NCBI RefSeq assembly: GCF_014268595.2
Contig: NZ_CP077091.1
Span: 4,136,001 to 4,200,000, forward strand
Direction of reading: 5' to 3'
DNA: 64,000 nt
Source: Pseudomonas hamedanensis
GTDB taxonomy: Bacteria; Pseudomonadota; Gammaproteobacteria; Pseudomonadales; Pseudomonadaceae
Shown here: in pieces, positions 36,354-45,199 of the stretch
Layout: every line of letters begins with the position of its first letter
Position numbering within the stretch: the first letter of the stretch is position 1
The notes under the pieces: model-generated
What the model was told of the DNA's origin: nothing
The model's database searches: none
What the model saw: only the letters and a program-made list of their open reading frames with translations
Position numbers and translations under genes: made by a program

Positions 36354-38543
36354 TCAGAACGCCATGCGCCACTGACCCGCCACGCCATACGTTCGGCTGT
36401 CATTGCCCATTTCGCCGGTTAACCCTACACCGAGGGTGTGCGCCGCCGACAGTCCGAGATCCAGCCCCGCCTCCATGGACAGACTGTTTCGATCCAGCGC
36501 GGCACCGGCCACCTCGAAACGCTTGCCGCCCTTGAGCAGTTGCTGGCGGGTATCGCTTTCGATCTCGCCGAAGGTGTGTTTCCAGCCCGCGCTCAGCCGT
36601 GGAGTCAGGTGCATGCCGTTATCCAGCGAATTGATCTTCGCAACCCGCAGGCCGAAGGTGCTGCTGAAATTGTCACGGGTCTGCCCGTAGACTTTCAGCG
36701 CCGCGTCGCCGCCCTTTTCGCTGTAGGTGTCGCGCTGATAGCGCTGATAACCCAGGCTGGCGAAAGGCTCGAGGGTCAGATGGTCGCGGCCCAGATTGAA
36801 CCCGGCCTCGGCAAACGCCTGTTGAGTAGTGGCGTCGTAGTTGCCTTTGAGGCGATCACTGAAGCCCTTGAAGGCGACCCGCCGTGTGCTGCTGCCGTCA
36901 TGGCGGGCGTAGGTGGCGCCGAGGCGCAGAGACAACGGGCCGTCCTGGCGCACGGCGTAGGCGCCGAGATGCCAGCTGTCGAGATCACCATCGTATTGAC
37001 GGGCATCGAGCTGCGTCTGTGATTTGCCGCCGAGCAGGCCGACATGCCATTGCTCGTCGAGTCGCCAGTCGGCGCCCATGACCAGGCCTTGGGTGGCGTG
37101 CTTGAGAGTGGTGTCGACGTTGCGATCAACGTTGCCGCCATGACCCAGCGCCTGAATCCAGACCCGACCGGAATCTTCGCCGCCCGCCGCTTGGCGAGGT
37201 GAGCTGCGCGAGCCGTAAGTTGCGCCGGAACGGTTGTCCAGTTGCCGCATCGCCGAGAGCATGCTCGCACTGACCGGCATGATGCTGTTCAGCGTGGCTT
37301 TGGCGAGGTTGGCGTTGCTGCCGGCGGCGAGTTGTTCCAGCGCAATGGGAGCAGTGGTTTTATCGCTGGTCAGCAATGCAGCGACGGCTGCGTTAGCGGG
37401 TTTCGCAAGCTCGACGATTGGCTGTTCGGGCGCCTCGTCAATTTGTGCGGTGACAGTCTCGTCAAGCATTGGCGAGGGCAGAGGGGCGGTTGATGAAGAT
37501 GCCACCGGACCTGCAGCGGGGGTCGATGCAACCGCTGATGCCGGTATCGCGGATGGCAGTGCCGATGCTGATGGCGACGGCGATAGAGGGGCTGTCGGCG
37601 CTTCGATAATGCTTTCGGCAATTGCCCGGCCGTTGTCTGTGGTGGCAACGCTCGGCAGCTCTACCTCGTTGCGAGCGTAAGTCAGTCCGACGGATTTCTT
37701 GTTGTACTGGGCTGTGGCGGTCATGAACGCCAGATCGTTCTCGATCCTGCCGAACTGGCCTTTCACCTCGCGCGCTTCAATGATTTTGTATTGGCTGCTT
37801 TGTGGATATTCACCGGGAGCTGCAACGATTTTCAGGGTGGCGCCTTCCAGCTGGGCGGTGCCATCGACCTTGATAGTCTGAGCGCCGCCGGGAGTAACCT
37901 CGTAAGCCAGTTCGGCAGTGGGGGACAAATGCAGATTGCCTTTCACTCGCGGACTGCCGAGGGCTTCATTGACGGTGAGCAACCCGTCGACCTCAAGATT
38001 TCCCACTGTGCCTTTACCTGCGAAGCCGCCGCCCTTCTGGACATAAACATGACCCTTGATGCTTCCAAGGTTGGTCAGGGCTGCGCCGCTGTTTACCAGC
38101 ACGCCTTCCTGAAAACTACCTTTTGGGCTCAGCGTCCAGTCGCCCTGGGCGATGAATAGTCCATTGAAGTTGCGCGTGTCGCTCAGCGTGCCGCCGTTCG
38201 CAGCATCCAGGAGCAGCACGTTATCGCCCTTACCCCCATCCAGCCGGCCAGTGAAGCTGGCGCCGTCCTTGAGAATGATCAGGTCGTTGACGTCGGTACC
38301 GTTGAAAGCGGTTTCCGGTGCTGTGAAGGTGATGGGGACCGTGCTCGCGTCGCTGAGAAAGCCCTGAAGTCGTTGCACGGCTTTTTCTTTAGGGCTTGTT
38401 TCCGGCACCTCGGTCGCGTCCACGCTTGGGGGCGGCTCGGTGCCTTCAGCGGATTGCTCGGCGTTGGCCAGTGCTACGCAACCCATTGCCAGCGAAATAG
38501 CCAGAGCCAAGTGTTTTGGTGCGAATACGTATTGAGCGGTCAT
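36354..38543 (-). CDS. Autotransporter (type V secretion) protein
   Basis: 729 residues: signal peptide (about 1-28, ending ALANA), a short beta-helical passenger (about 60-300; FNGLFIAQGDWTLSPKGSF, VYVQKGGGFAGKGTVGNLEVDG), a Ser/Pro/Ala linker (about 315-400), and a C-terminal 12-strand beta-barrel (about 460-729) ending in Phe as outer-membrane proteins do (QWRMAF). AAGGAGG lies nine bases before ATG 38543. No protease or lipase motif is visible in the passenger, so the surface function (adhesion, aggregation) is unknown. Confidence 0.88.
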   Translation of the reverse strand: MTAQYVFAPKHLALAISLAMGCVALANAEQSAEGTEPPPSVDATEVPETSPKEKAVQRLQGFLSDASTVPITFTAPETAFNGTDVNDLIILKDGASFTGRLDGGKGDNVLLLDAANGGTLSDTRNFNGLFIAQGDWTLSPKGSFQEGVLVNSGAALTNLGSIKGHVYVQKGGGFAGKGTVGNLEVDGLLTVNEALGSPRVKGNLHLSPTAELAYEVTPGGAQTIKVDGTAQLEGATLKIVAAPGEYPQSSQYKIIEAREVKGQFGRIENDLAFMTATAQYNKKSVGLTYARNEVELPSVATTDNGRAIAESIIEAPTAPLSPSPSASALPSAIPASAVASTPAAGPVASSSTAPLPSPMLDETVTAQIDEAPEQPIVELAKPANAAVAALLTSDKTTAPIALEQLAAGSNANLAKATLNSIMPVSASMLSAMRQLDNRSGATYGSRSSPRQAAGGEDSGRVWIQALGHGGNVDRNVDTTLKHATQGLVMGADWRLDEQWHVGLLGGKSQTQLDARQYDGDLDSWHLGAYAVRQDGPLSLRLGATYARHDGSSTRRVAFKGFSDRLKGNYDATTQQAFAEAGFNLGRDHLTLEPFASLGYQRYQRDTYSEKGGDAALKVYGQTRDNFSSTFGLRVAKINSLDNGMHLTPRLSAGWKHTFGEIESDTRQQLLKGGKRFEVAGAALDRNSLSMEAGLDLGLSAAHTLGVGLTGEMGNDSRTYGVAGQWRMAF

Positions 38544-38796
38544 CGAGTTCAACCTCCTTGTATGGAGGCCCCAACTCTATTGATGCACCACAAAAAGCGC
38601 TGTCGGCCGCTTCCCGTAGCCATGCAGCCGACGTCGGATCATTCTGTAGTAAATCCTCACTGGATTTCGCAAACAAAGCTTTTGCGCCGCGGCGCCTGTT
38701 CTTTTTCCTACAGCCGTTCATTACCGCAGTGGTCGCCTATAGCACATGACCAAGTGCTGCATCGTTTTACGCATGCTGAAGCGCTCAAGTGGTTAT

Positions 38797-38894
38797 CTGC
38801 ATTTTGTTGCAGATTCACCCGCACATGAAGCTGCTTGAATGCACTATATTGCATCTATTGAAGATTTTTCCTCCTTGACGCGCATTAAAATGCA
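38797..38894. promoter_or_regulatory. Three TGCA-N6-TGCA palindromes ahead of hipA
   Basis: Palindromes at 38798-38811 (TGCATTTTGTTGCA), 38840-38853 (TGCACTATATTGCA) and 38881-38894 (CGCATTAAAATGCA). All share a 6-bp spacer, with centres 42 and 41 bp apart, about four helical turns. The last ends 12 bases before the hipA ATG. This fits an operator array for the HipB-like protein. A degenerate half-match lies near 38758. The 363-bp gap 38544-38906 is AT-richer than its surroundings and holds no gene. Confidence 0.65.
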
Positions 38895-38906
38895 CATTGG
38901 ACCGAC

Positions 38907-40256
38907 ATGCATAAGCTGACGCTACAGATTTTCACCGCCGGGTATTGGCAGGACGCGATGGTTCTCAACTTCGATGATCCTGAAAAAGGCTTCGAAAGCC
39001 GCTGCAGTTTCGGTTACGAGGCGGGCTATCTGTTGAATAACATTGAATCCATCGGGTCGCCTTTTTCCAAAGCCGTGAGCGCCCTCTATCCTCTGGATTG
39101 GGATGGTCAGCGCTCGAAAACGCCAGCCTTTGTACATGACATCGCTCCGGCAGGCGCAGCCAAGCGATTTCTGCTCGCTCGCTTAGGCCAGGAAAGACCC
39201 GCTGAGATCAGCCCCGATCTGTTTCTGCTGGGCCGCCGCACACCGGCTCCCATTGGCAACATGCGAATCAAGGAATCGGCAGAAGCAGTCGATGAAAGAA
39301 GGCCGATCGGATTCAAGCGCGCGGAGGTTATCCACCGCGACAACCGCTTTCTTGAATACGCCTACGAGCAGGGTGCGGCCATTGGTGGCGCGACAGGAGC
39401 GGGCGGTGAAGCTCCGAAACTTTTATTGGCGCAGAACCATGCCGGTCTTCTGTATCCGGATGCAGTGCTGGATGACGTTGACGTCCAACAGCACTGGTTC
39501 GTGAAATTTGCCAGAAACAAGGGGGGGCAGACCGATCAGGACATCCTGCGCAGTGAATTCCATTACTACAAAGCGTTGCAGATATTGGGAATCGAAACGG
39601 TCGCGGCAGAAGGCCTTGCCTTGGAAGAGGCGAACAAACCGAGTTTGTGGATGCAGCGTTTTGATCGAGAAGTTAAGGACGGCGCAGTCAGCCGGTATGC
39701 CGTCGAATCGATTTACTCCCTGGCGGGAGTGACGACGCCAGGCAGCGCCATGAATCATCTGGAAGTCATCCGCATGCTCGCCGGGTTCTGGCGCCAAGCG
39801 GGGCAGGCCAGCCAGATTCCTGCTCTGGTCGCGGATTACCTTCGCCGGGATCTGATCAACAAGATCCTCGGAAACTCGGATAACCACGGCCGTAACACGG
39901 CGATCATCCGTCGGGAGAACGCATTTCAACTGGCACCGATTTACGACTTGGCCCCGATGGTCATGGATGACGAAGGTGTGACCCGTACGACCAAATGGCC
40001 AAAAGAGCTGGAGCGGGCGGGAGATGTCGATTGGCGAGGTGTCTGTCGCATATTGGCCGATAGCGCAGATCCGGACGAACCTTTGGCAGTACTTGATGCC
40101 TCGGAGCTGTTCGATGAATTACGCGCGGATGCCCGACGTCTGGCCGCGCTGCCGGATATTCTCGCGGCCAGCGGTTTGCCCGCCAGAACCATGAACCACC
40201 CGGGCATTCATCTGAAAAACCTCGAGCAACGTTTGAAAGAGTGGGACCTGCAATGA
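38907..40256 (+). CDS. hipA: HipA-family kinase toxin
   Basis: 449-residue HipA-type serine/threonine kinase. Visible parts: G-loop GGATGAGGEAPK (about 158-169), ATP-binding Lys in HWFVKFA, hinge MQRFDRE, catalytic loop G322-N-S-D-N-H-G-R-N330 (Asp325, Asn330) and metal-binding Asp347 in YDLAP. All kinase residues are intact, so an active toxin is likely. E. coli HipA phosphorylates glutamyl-tRNA synthetase and causes growth arrest; the target here is unknown. Gene order is toxin first, antitoxin second, the reverse of hipBA, with an ATGA overlap. Confidence 0.88.
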   Translation: MHKLTLQIFTAGYWQDAMVLNFDDPEKGFESRCSFGYEAGYLLNNIESIGSPFSKAVSALYPLDWDGQRSKTPAFVHDIAPAGAAKRFLLARLGQERPAEISPDLFLLGRRTPAPIGNMRIKESAEAVDERRPIGFKRAEVIHRDNRFLEYAYEQGAAIGGATGAGGEAPKLLLAQNHAGLLYPDAVLDDVDVQQHWFVKFARNKGGQTDQDILRSEFHYYKALQILGIETVAAEGLALEEANKPSLWMQRFDREVKDGAVSRYAVESIYSLAGVTTPGSAMNHLEVIRMLAGFWRQAGQASQIPALVADYLRRDLINKILGNSDNHGRNTAIIRRENAFQLAPIYDLAPMVMDDEGVTRTTKWPKELERAGDVDWRGVCRILADSADPDEPLAVLDASELFDELRADARRLAALPDILAASGLPARTMNHPGIHLKNLEQRLKEWDLQ

Positions 40257-40531
40257 GCCTGACCGTCCTCGAGCGCACGGCGCTCATCGAAAGCATTCAG
40301 GAATCGCTGGCCCAAGGTACCTTGGAAATCGGTGACGCCGTGCGCCGCTTGCGCGTGGAAGTCACTGGTTTGCATCAGACCCAGTTCGCGAGGATGTGCA
40401 AGATCTCTGTCCGCACCCTGGTACATATCGAACACGGCGAAGGCAATCAGACCCTGAAATCACTGAACGCCGTGTTCCGCCCATTCGGCATGAAAATGGG
40501 CGTTGTGCGGATTCGCCGGGACAACCTTTGA
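40253..40531 (+). CDS. hipB: HipB-like antitoxin / XRE regulator
   Basis: 92-residue protein with an XRE HTH at about 38-85 (LHQTQFARMCKISVRTLVHIE, then HGEGNQTLKSLNAVFRPFG). It starts at ATG 40253, overlapping the hipA stop. The N-terminal 35 residues form an extra helical region absent from short HipB. It should neutralise the upstream HipA and repress the operon through the palindromes before hipA. Because it is the distal gene, antitoxin synthesis depends on translation reaching the end of the toxin. Confidence 0.8.
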   Translation: MSLTVLERTALIESIQESLAQGTLEIGDAVRRLRVEVTGLHQTQFARMCKISVRTLVHIEHGEGNQTLKSLNAVFRPFGMKMGVVRIRRDNL

Positions 40532-40546
40532 ACCGCGTCGCCGCCC

Positions 40547-41383
40547 TCAGCTGCGCCGCACATACGCCTTGCCGTAGTGCCGCTCCATCCGCGCCTGGAT
40601 GAGTTCCAGCCCGATCGACATCAGCCAGTAGATGATCGCCGCGGTGGTCAGCATCTCGATGTAGCGATAGCTCGAACGGCCATACGATTGTGCGAGAAAC
40701 ATCACTTCCCAGACGCCCATCACCGAGATCAGCGAGGAGTCCTTGAGCATCGAGATGAACTGGTTGGTGGTGGGGGGAATGATAGTGCGCATGGCCTGGG
40801 GCAGGGTGATGCGCCAGAAGATCACACTTTCACGCAGGCCCAGCGCCAGCGACGCTTCGCGTTGGCCGTGGTCCACGCCAACGATGCCGGCGCGGAAGAT
40901 TTCGCTCAGGTAGGCGCCGTAGTTCAGTGACAGGGCAATGATGCCGGCGACAATCGCGCCGGGCACGATGCCCAGTTGCGGCAGGCCGAGGTAGATCAGC
41001 AGGATCTGGATCAGCAACGGCGTGCCGCGAAAGAACGAGGTGTAGAAACTGGCGATGCCGAACGCCACGGCGCTGTTCGACAGACGCGCCAGAGCGGTGA
41101 CGAAGCCCAGCAGTGACGAAGCGATAATTGAGCAGGCACACAGGAACAGCGTCAGCGCTGCGCCTTGCAGAAAGCCATTAGGCGCCAGTTTAAGACCGAC
41201 AAGATTGGGCAGCTTGTCGAGGATGATCGCAAACTTCAGATCGAAGCTCAGAAAAAATCCGGCAAACAGGCAGAACAGCGCGAACCAGGTCAGGTACAGC
41301 CGGGTGCGAAAGCCGAACAGCCGTTGCAGGCGTGACTCAGCCACCGGTTGCGGTGGCTGTGGCGGGGGCGGAAAAGAAGTCAT
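40547..41383 (-). CDS. Polar amino-acid ABC transporter permease
   Basis: HisM/GlnP-type permease of 278 residues. A Pro-rich N-terminus is followed by about five membrane helices (from 30) and the EAA-loop signature (ASLALGLRESVIFWRITLPQA, about 185-205). FYTSFFRGTPLLIQILLIY near 115-133 is typical of polar amino-acid uptake systems. ATG 41383 overlaps the binding-protein stop as ATGA. No ATPase gene is adjacent, so it must share one encoded elsewhere. Tail-to-tail with hipB. Confidence 0.88.
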   Translation of the reverse strand: MTSFPPPPQPPQPVAESRLQRLFGFRTRLYLTWFALFCLFAGFFLSFDLKFAIILDKLPNLVGLKLAPNGFLQGAALTLFLCACSIIASSLLGFVTALARLSNSAVAFGIASFYTSFFRGTPLLIQILLIYLGLPQLGIVPGAIVAGIIALSLNYGAYLSEIFRAGIVGVDHGQREASLALGLRESVIFWRITLPQAMRTIIPPTTNQFISMLKDSSLISVMGVWEVMFLAQSYGRSSYRYIEMLTTAAIIYWLMSIGLELIQARMERHYGKAYVRRS

Positions 41384-42201
41384 CGGCTGATATCGGCGCC
41401 GATCCATTTCTGCGAAAGCTTGCTCAGCGTGCCGTCCTGTTTGAGCTGGGCAAACACCTCGCGCACTTTGCCGTCCCACTGTGGATCACCTTTTTCGATG
41501 GCCACCGAGTTTGGCTCGGAGTACAGCGATTCGCCGGCCAGTTTGAAGCGTGAGTCCTGGTTCAGACGCGGCTGCGCGGTGACCAGATTGGTGAGGATCG
41601 CATCCAGCCGCACCCCGGCGCCCAGGCCGAGGTCCTGGAAGGCGACGTTGTCGGTGTCGTAAGGCGCGATCTGCACATCCTCGAACGGATATTGCAGTTG
41701 CGTGTCCTCGGCGCCTTCGATGACCAGGTTCTTGTTCAGATAGCTTTCATAGCTGGAGGCGCTGGTCAGGCCGACTTTCTTGCCGCTCAGGTCTTTGGCG
41801 CTGTGAATGCGCTCATCCTTGGCGTTGACCACGATCACCGCTGGCGAGGCGTAGTACTCGACGGGGAAGTCGAACACTTCGGCGCGGGCCTTGCTCGGGG
41901 TCATCGAGCAAATGCAGATGTCGTAGCGCCCGCTCCAGCGGCCGGCGGCAATCACGTCCCAGGACGGTGTTTCAAGGCGCAACTTGACCCCGAGTTTGTC
42001 AGCCACGGCTTTCGCCACGTCGACGTCGAAGCCGTCGAGCTGATTCTGCTCGTTGAGAAACGAGAACGGCGGATAGCTTTCCATCAGCACGCCGACCAGC
42101 TCTTTTTTCGCCTCGATGCGATCCAGCGTCGCGCCGCCGAAGGCTTGGGTAGAGGCGGCCAGTATCGTCAGGCCCAGGGCCAATAGCGGTTGGAATTTCA
42201 C
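41380..42201 (-). CDS. Polar amino-acid ABC transporter substrate-binding protein
   Basis: Periplasmic family-3 binding protein, 273 residues, with signal peptide (about 1-20, LLALGLTILAASTQAFG). Family features: ESYPPFSFLNEQNQLDGFDVDVAKAVADKLG (split near residues 40-70) and GKKVGLTSASSYESYL. The start is GTG 42201 with AGGGA upstream. The ligand is not determinable; the divergent homocysteine methyltransferase gene hints at a sulfur amino acid such as S-methylmethionine or methionine, an inference only. Confidence 0.88.
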   Translation of the reverse strand: MKFQPLLALGLTILAASTQAFGGATLDRIEAKKELVGVLMESYPPFSFLNEQNQLDGFDVDVAKAVADKLGVKLRLETPSWDVIAAGRWSGRYDICICSMTPSKARAEVFDFPVEYYASPAVIVVNAKDERIHSAKDLSGKKVGLTSASSYESYLNKNLVIEGAEDTQLQYPFEDVQIAPYDTDNVAFQDLGLGAGVRLDAILTNLVTAQPRLNQDSRFKLAGESLYSEPNSVAIEKGDPQWDGKVREVFAQLKQDGTLSKLSQKWIGADISR

Positions 42202-42299
42202 AGTCGATCCCTGTTGAAAAAAGAGGTTGTTATTAACCGAGTGGTGCGTATTAAATAGTTATAAGAACGACTCTGATAGTGAGTTATTTTCATAAGCAT

Positions 42300-43217
42300 A
42301 TGAGTGAAAAGCATATGGGCGCAGCAGAAACGGTCATTCTTGATGGCGGCATGGGCCGAGAGTTGCAACGCGCGGGTGCGCCGTTCCGCCAGCCCGAGTG
42401 GTCGGCATTGGCACTGAGCGAGGCGCCGCAAGCGGTCGAGGCCGTGCATGCCGCCTACATCGCCAGTGGTGCCAACGTGATCACCAGCAACAGCTATGCG
42501 GTGGTGCCGTTTCACATTGGCGAGGCACGATTTGCCGCTGAAGGCCAGGCGCTGGCGGCGCTGGCCGGGGAGCTGGCGCAGCGTGCGGTGCAGGCGTCGG
42601 GCAAAGCCGTGCGAGTGGCCGGCTCGTTGCCGCCGCTGTTTGGCTCGTACCGTCCGGACCTGTTCGAAGCGGATCGCGTGACCGAGCTGCTGACGCCGCT
42701 GGTCCAGGGGCTGGCTCCCCACGTCGATCTATGGCTGGCGGAGACCCAGAGTTCCATCGTCGAGGCGCGCGCCATCCACGCCGGTCTGCCGAAGGATGGC
42801 AAGCCATTCTGGCTGTCGTTCACCCTCAAAGATGAAGACACCGATGAAGTGCCGCGCTTGCGCTCCGGTGAGCCTGTGGTCGAAGCGGCTGCTGCGGCGG
42901 CGGAACTGGGTGTGCAGACGCTGCTGTTCAATTGCAGCCAGCCGGAAGTGATTGGTGCGGCGATTGATGCGGCGCGCGACACTTTCCAGCGTCTTGGGGT
43001 GGCTATCAATATTGGCGCTTACGCCAACGCCTTTCCACCACAGCCCAAGGAAGCCACGGCCAACGACGGACTCGATCCGTTGCGCGATGATCTCGATCCG
43101 CCGGGTTATCTGCACTGGGCGCTGGACTGGCAACAGCGCGGCGCCAGCCATCTGGGCGGCTGCTGCGGGATCGGGCCGGAACATATTGCGGTGCTGGCGC
43201 AAAAACTCGGTAGCTGA
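42300..43217 (+). CDS. Homocysteine S-methyltransferase family protein (MmuM-like)
   Basis: 305-residue cytoplasmic methyltransferase of the betaine/S-methylmethionine-homocysteine family. It begins ILDGGMGREL, and the three zinc-binding Cys are expected in LLFNCSQPE (near 213) and LGGCCGIGPEH (near 285). It would make methionine from homocysteine and a methyl donor. Start is uncertain: GTG 42279, ATG 42300 and ATG 42315 are in frame and none has a strong ribosome site. Divergent from the amino-acid ABC genes across about 100 bp of AT-rich DNA. Confidence 0.85.
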   Translation: MSEKHMGAAETVILDGGMGRELQRAGAPFRQPEWSALALSEAPQAVEAVHAAYIASGANVITSNSYAVVPFHIGEARFAAEGQALAALAGELAQRAVQASGKAVRVAGSLPPLFGSYRPDLFEADRVTELLTPLVQGLAPHVDLWLAETQSSIVEARAIHAGLPKDGKPFWLSFTLKDEDTDEVPRLRSGEPVVEAAAAAAELGVQTLLFNCSQPEVIGAAIDAARDTFQRLGVAINIGAYANAFPPQPKEATANDGLDPLRDDLDPPGYLHWALDWQQRGASHLGGCCGIGPEHIAVLAQKLGS

Positions 43218-43235
43218 GCAAATACAAATCCGAAA

Positions 43236-43325
43236 TGTGGGAGCGGGCTTGCTCGCGAAGGCGGCTGCTCAGTCAGTGTTTGCAGTGACTGACACATCGC
43301 TTTCGCGAGCAAGCCCGCTCCCACA
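43236..43325. repeat. REP pair with nested inverted repeat
   Basis: Arms 43236-43259 and 43302-43325 are perfectly complementary (variant core GAGCGGGCTTGCTCGCGAA). The spacer itself holds a smaller dyad, TCAGTCA...TGACTGA. It lies between two convergent genes. Confidence 0.88.
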
Positions 43326-43342
43326 GTGAGGTATTGTCAGAT

Positions 43343-44014
43343 TCAGCTACGGCAATCGGCCAAGGTTTTCAGTTGCCCCGACGTGGTCTGATTCGCCTCT
43401 GACAGCCAACGCTCAAACCCTGCGCCGATCGCCGGCCACTCCGAATCCAGCATCGAAAACCACGCCGTATCACGGTTCTGTCCCTTGACCACCATGTGCT
43501 GACGGAACACGCCTTCGAAGCTGAAGCCCAGACGCTCGGCGGCGTATCGGGAGCGGGCGTTGCCGTTGTTGCACTTCCATTCCAGCCGACGGTAGCCGAG
43601 TTCGAACGCGTACTTGGCCAACAAATACACCGCCTCGGTACTTTTGGGTGAACGCTGCATCGGTGCGCCGAAGGTGACGTGGCCGATTTCGATACGGCCC
43701 TGCGCCGGGACAATCGACATCAGGCTGAGAATGCCCTGCACCTGACCCGTAGCGTTGTCGATGACGCTGAAAAAATACGGGTCGCTGTTGGCCGCGTGGT
43801 TGTTCAGCCAGGCGTTGAACGCACTGCGCTGCGCGAACGGGCCGTAAGGCAGATAATCCCAGAGTTTCGGATCAGCGCCGGGGCCTTCGAGGGCGGCGTA
43901 CAGTTCGTCGGCATGACGCGCCGGATCGAGTTTTTCCAGACGAATGAAGCGGCCCTCGAGCAGGGTGGCGGAAGGGGCGGGTACGCCTTTCCAGTCAGCG
44001 AGTGAAGCGGTCAT
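43343..44014 (-). CDS. GNAT acetyltransferase (RimJ/RimL-like)
   Basis: 223-residue GCN5-related N-acetyltransferase. LEGRFIRLEKLDPARHADELY (near 20-40), strand IEIGHVTFGAPMQRSPKSTEAVYLLAKYAFE and NARSRYAAERLGFSFEGVFRQ (acetyl-CoA binding region, about 150-170) are typical of RimL-type enzymes that acetylate protein N-termini or small amines. AAGGAG lies six bases before ATG 44014. Third gene of the paiB-GNAT-GNAT operon (10-base gap). Confidence 0.87.
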   Translation of the reverse strand: MTASLADWKGVPAPSATLLEGRFIRLEKLDPARHADELYAALEGPGADPKLWDYLPYGPFAQRSAFNAWLNNHAANSDPYFFSVIDNATGQVQGILSLMSIVPAQGRIEIGHVTFGAPMQRSPKSTEAVYLLAKYAFELGYRRLEWKCNNGNARSRYAAERLGFSFEGVFRQHMVVKGQNRDTAWFSMLDSEWPAIGAGFERWLSEANQTTSGQLKTLADCRS

Positions 44015-44024
44015 GCGCATCTCC

Positions 44025-44471
44025 TTAAAGGGCTTTGCGAAACTGAATGAAGCCCGGGCGTTCAGCGATGCGCTCGTAGAGCTGGATCGCCGTGGCGTTG
44101 GTTTCGTGCGTCAGCCAATGGACTTTGCAGCAACCATCAGCCTTGGCGGTCGCATAGACATGTTCGATCAGCAGACGACCGACTCCGGTGCCACGCGACT
44201 CGGGGACCACCAGCAAATCCTGCAGATAGCAGGAGTTTTCGATGCTCCAGTTCGAGCGGTGATAAATGTAATGCACCATGCCCAGCGCCCTGCCATCGGC
44301 CCAGGCCAGCGCCGCATGCGTTGGTTCGGTCGGGTCTAGAAAGCGCTGCCAGGTACTCTCGCTGACGGCCTCCGGCAGGTCGGTGTTGTAGAAGCGCAGG
44401 TAGGCCTGCCACAGCGGCAGCCACGCGGCGTGATCAGCGGCACTGACCGTGCGAATGTCGATCCGGGTCAT
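44025..44471 (-). CDS. GNAT acetyltransferase (148 aa)
   Basis: Compact GNAT with acetyl-CoA motif LLVVPESRGTGVGRLLIEHV (about 88-107, RGTGVG pyrophosphate loop) and HWLTHETNATAIQLYERI. Related to small polyamine/diamine-type acetyltransferases, but the substrate cannot be read from sequence. The next gene upstream, a PaiB-like protein, is 12 bases away. In Bacillus, paiA (an acetyltransferase for spermidine) and paiB are likewise adjacent, so a polyamine substrate is an attractive inference. Confidence 0.87.
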   Translation of the reverse strand: MTRIDIRTVSAADHAAWLPLWQAYLRFYNTDLPEAVSESTWQRFLDPTEPTHAALAWADGRALGMVHYIYHRSNWSIENSCYLQDLLVVPESRGTGVGRLLIEHVYATAKADGCCKVHWLTHETNATAIQLYERIAERPGFIQFRKAL

Positions 44472-44483
44472 GGTGATTTTTCC

Positions 44484-45107
44484 TTAGCGCATCAAGCGGG
44501 CGAGGGTTTGATCGTGGGCGTCCGGGCTGGCGGCGAGGCCATCACGCACGCCGGCAATGTCGGCGGCGCTGCGGTTCTGGCTGAGCTTGCGCTTGCCCTC
44601 GAGACGGTCGATGGGGATGGCGAAACCGACGATGGCTTTGAGCATCCCGTCAATGTAATCGGCCGGCGCGTCGTCGACTGACCAGGGCTGAGCGCGGCCC
44701 GCTTCATGGCGATCGGTCAAAGTGCTGACGATGTCGAGCAGGCGCCCGCCGTCGCTGAAGGTTTCGGCGTGGCCATAGGCATGCACGGCGACATAATTCC
44801 AGGTCGGCACGACTTTGCCGTGCTCGGCCTTGCTCGGGTAGAAGCCGGGGCTGACGTAGGCGTCGGGGCCAGCAAAAATCAGCATCGCCTCGGCGCCGTC
44901 ACGCAGGTCTTTCCACTGCGGATTGGCCTTGGCCAGATGCCCGTACAGCGTGCCGTACTCGCCTTGCTCGCAATGCAGCAGTACCGGCACATGGCTGGCT
45001 TGCAGACCGTTTTCGCCGTGGCTGACCAGAATGGCCAGGCGCGTGGCGAGGATCAGTTCGTGCAGTTGGGACAACTCTTCGATGGCAAAGGCGCGTGGCG
45101 TGTACAT
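44484..45107 (-). CDS. PaiB-family FMN-binding protein
   Basis: 207 residues: FMN-binding split-barrel with MYTPRAFAIEELSQLHELI, the LASHVPVLL-type strand (QASHVPVLLHCEQGEYG), FAGPDAYVSPGFY and VPTWNYVAVHAYG characteristic of PaiB. Called a negative regulator in Bacillus, but the fold suggests a flavin-binding role. First gene of a three-gene operon and divergent from a MocR-type regulator 92 bp away, the usual setting for that regulator's target. Confidence 0.88.
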   Translation of the reverse strand: MYTPRAFAIEELSQLHELILATRLAILVSHGENGLQASHVPVLLHCEQGEYGTLYGHLAKANPQWKDLRDGAEAMLIFAGPDAYVSPGFYPSKAEHGKVVPTWNYVAVHAYGHAETFSDGGRLLDIVSTLTDRHEAGRAQPWSVDDAPADYIDGMLKAIVGFAIPIDRLEGKRKLSQNRSAADIAGVRDGLAASPDAHDQTLARLMR

Positions 45108-45199
45108 GAGCAGATTTTCCTTGGCGAATGCCTGCATCCTAGGCAGGCTATTGGTCTGTTGTAAGAGCCATTGATGGCCAATTTCATAGGTCCATTGCC

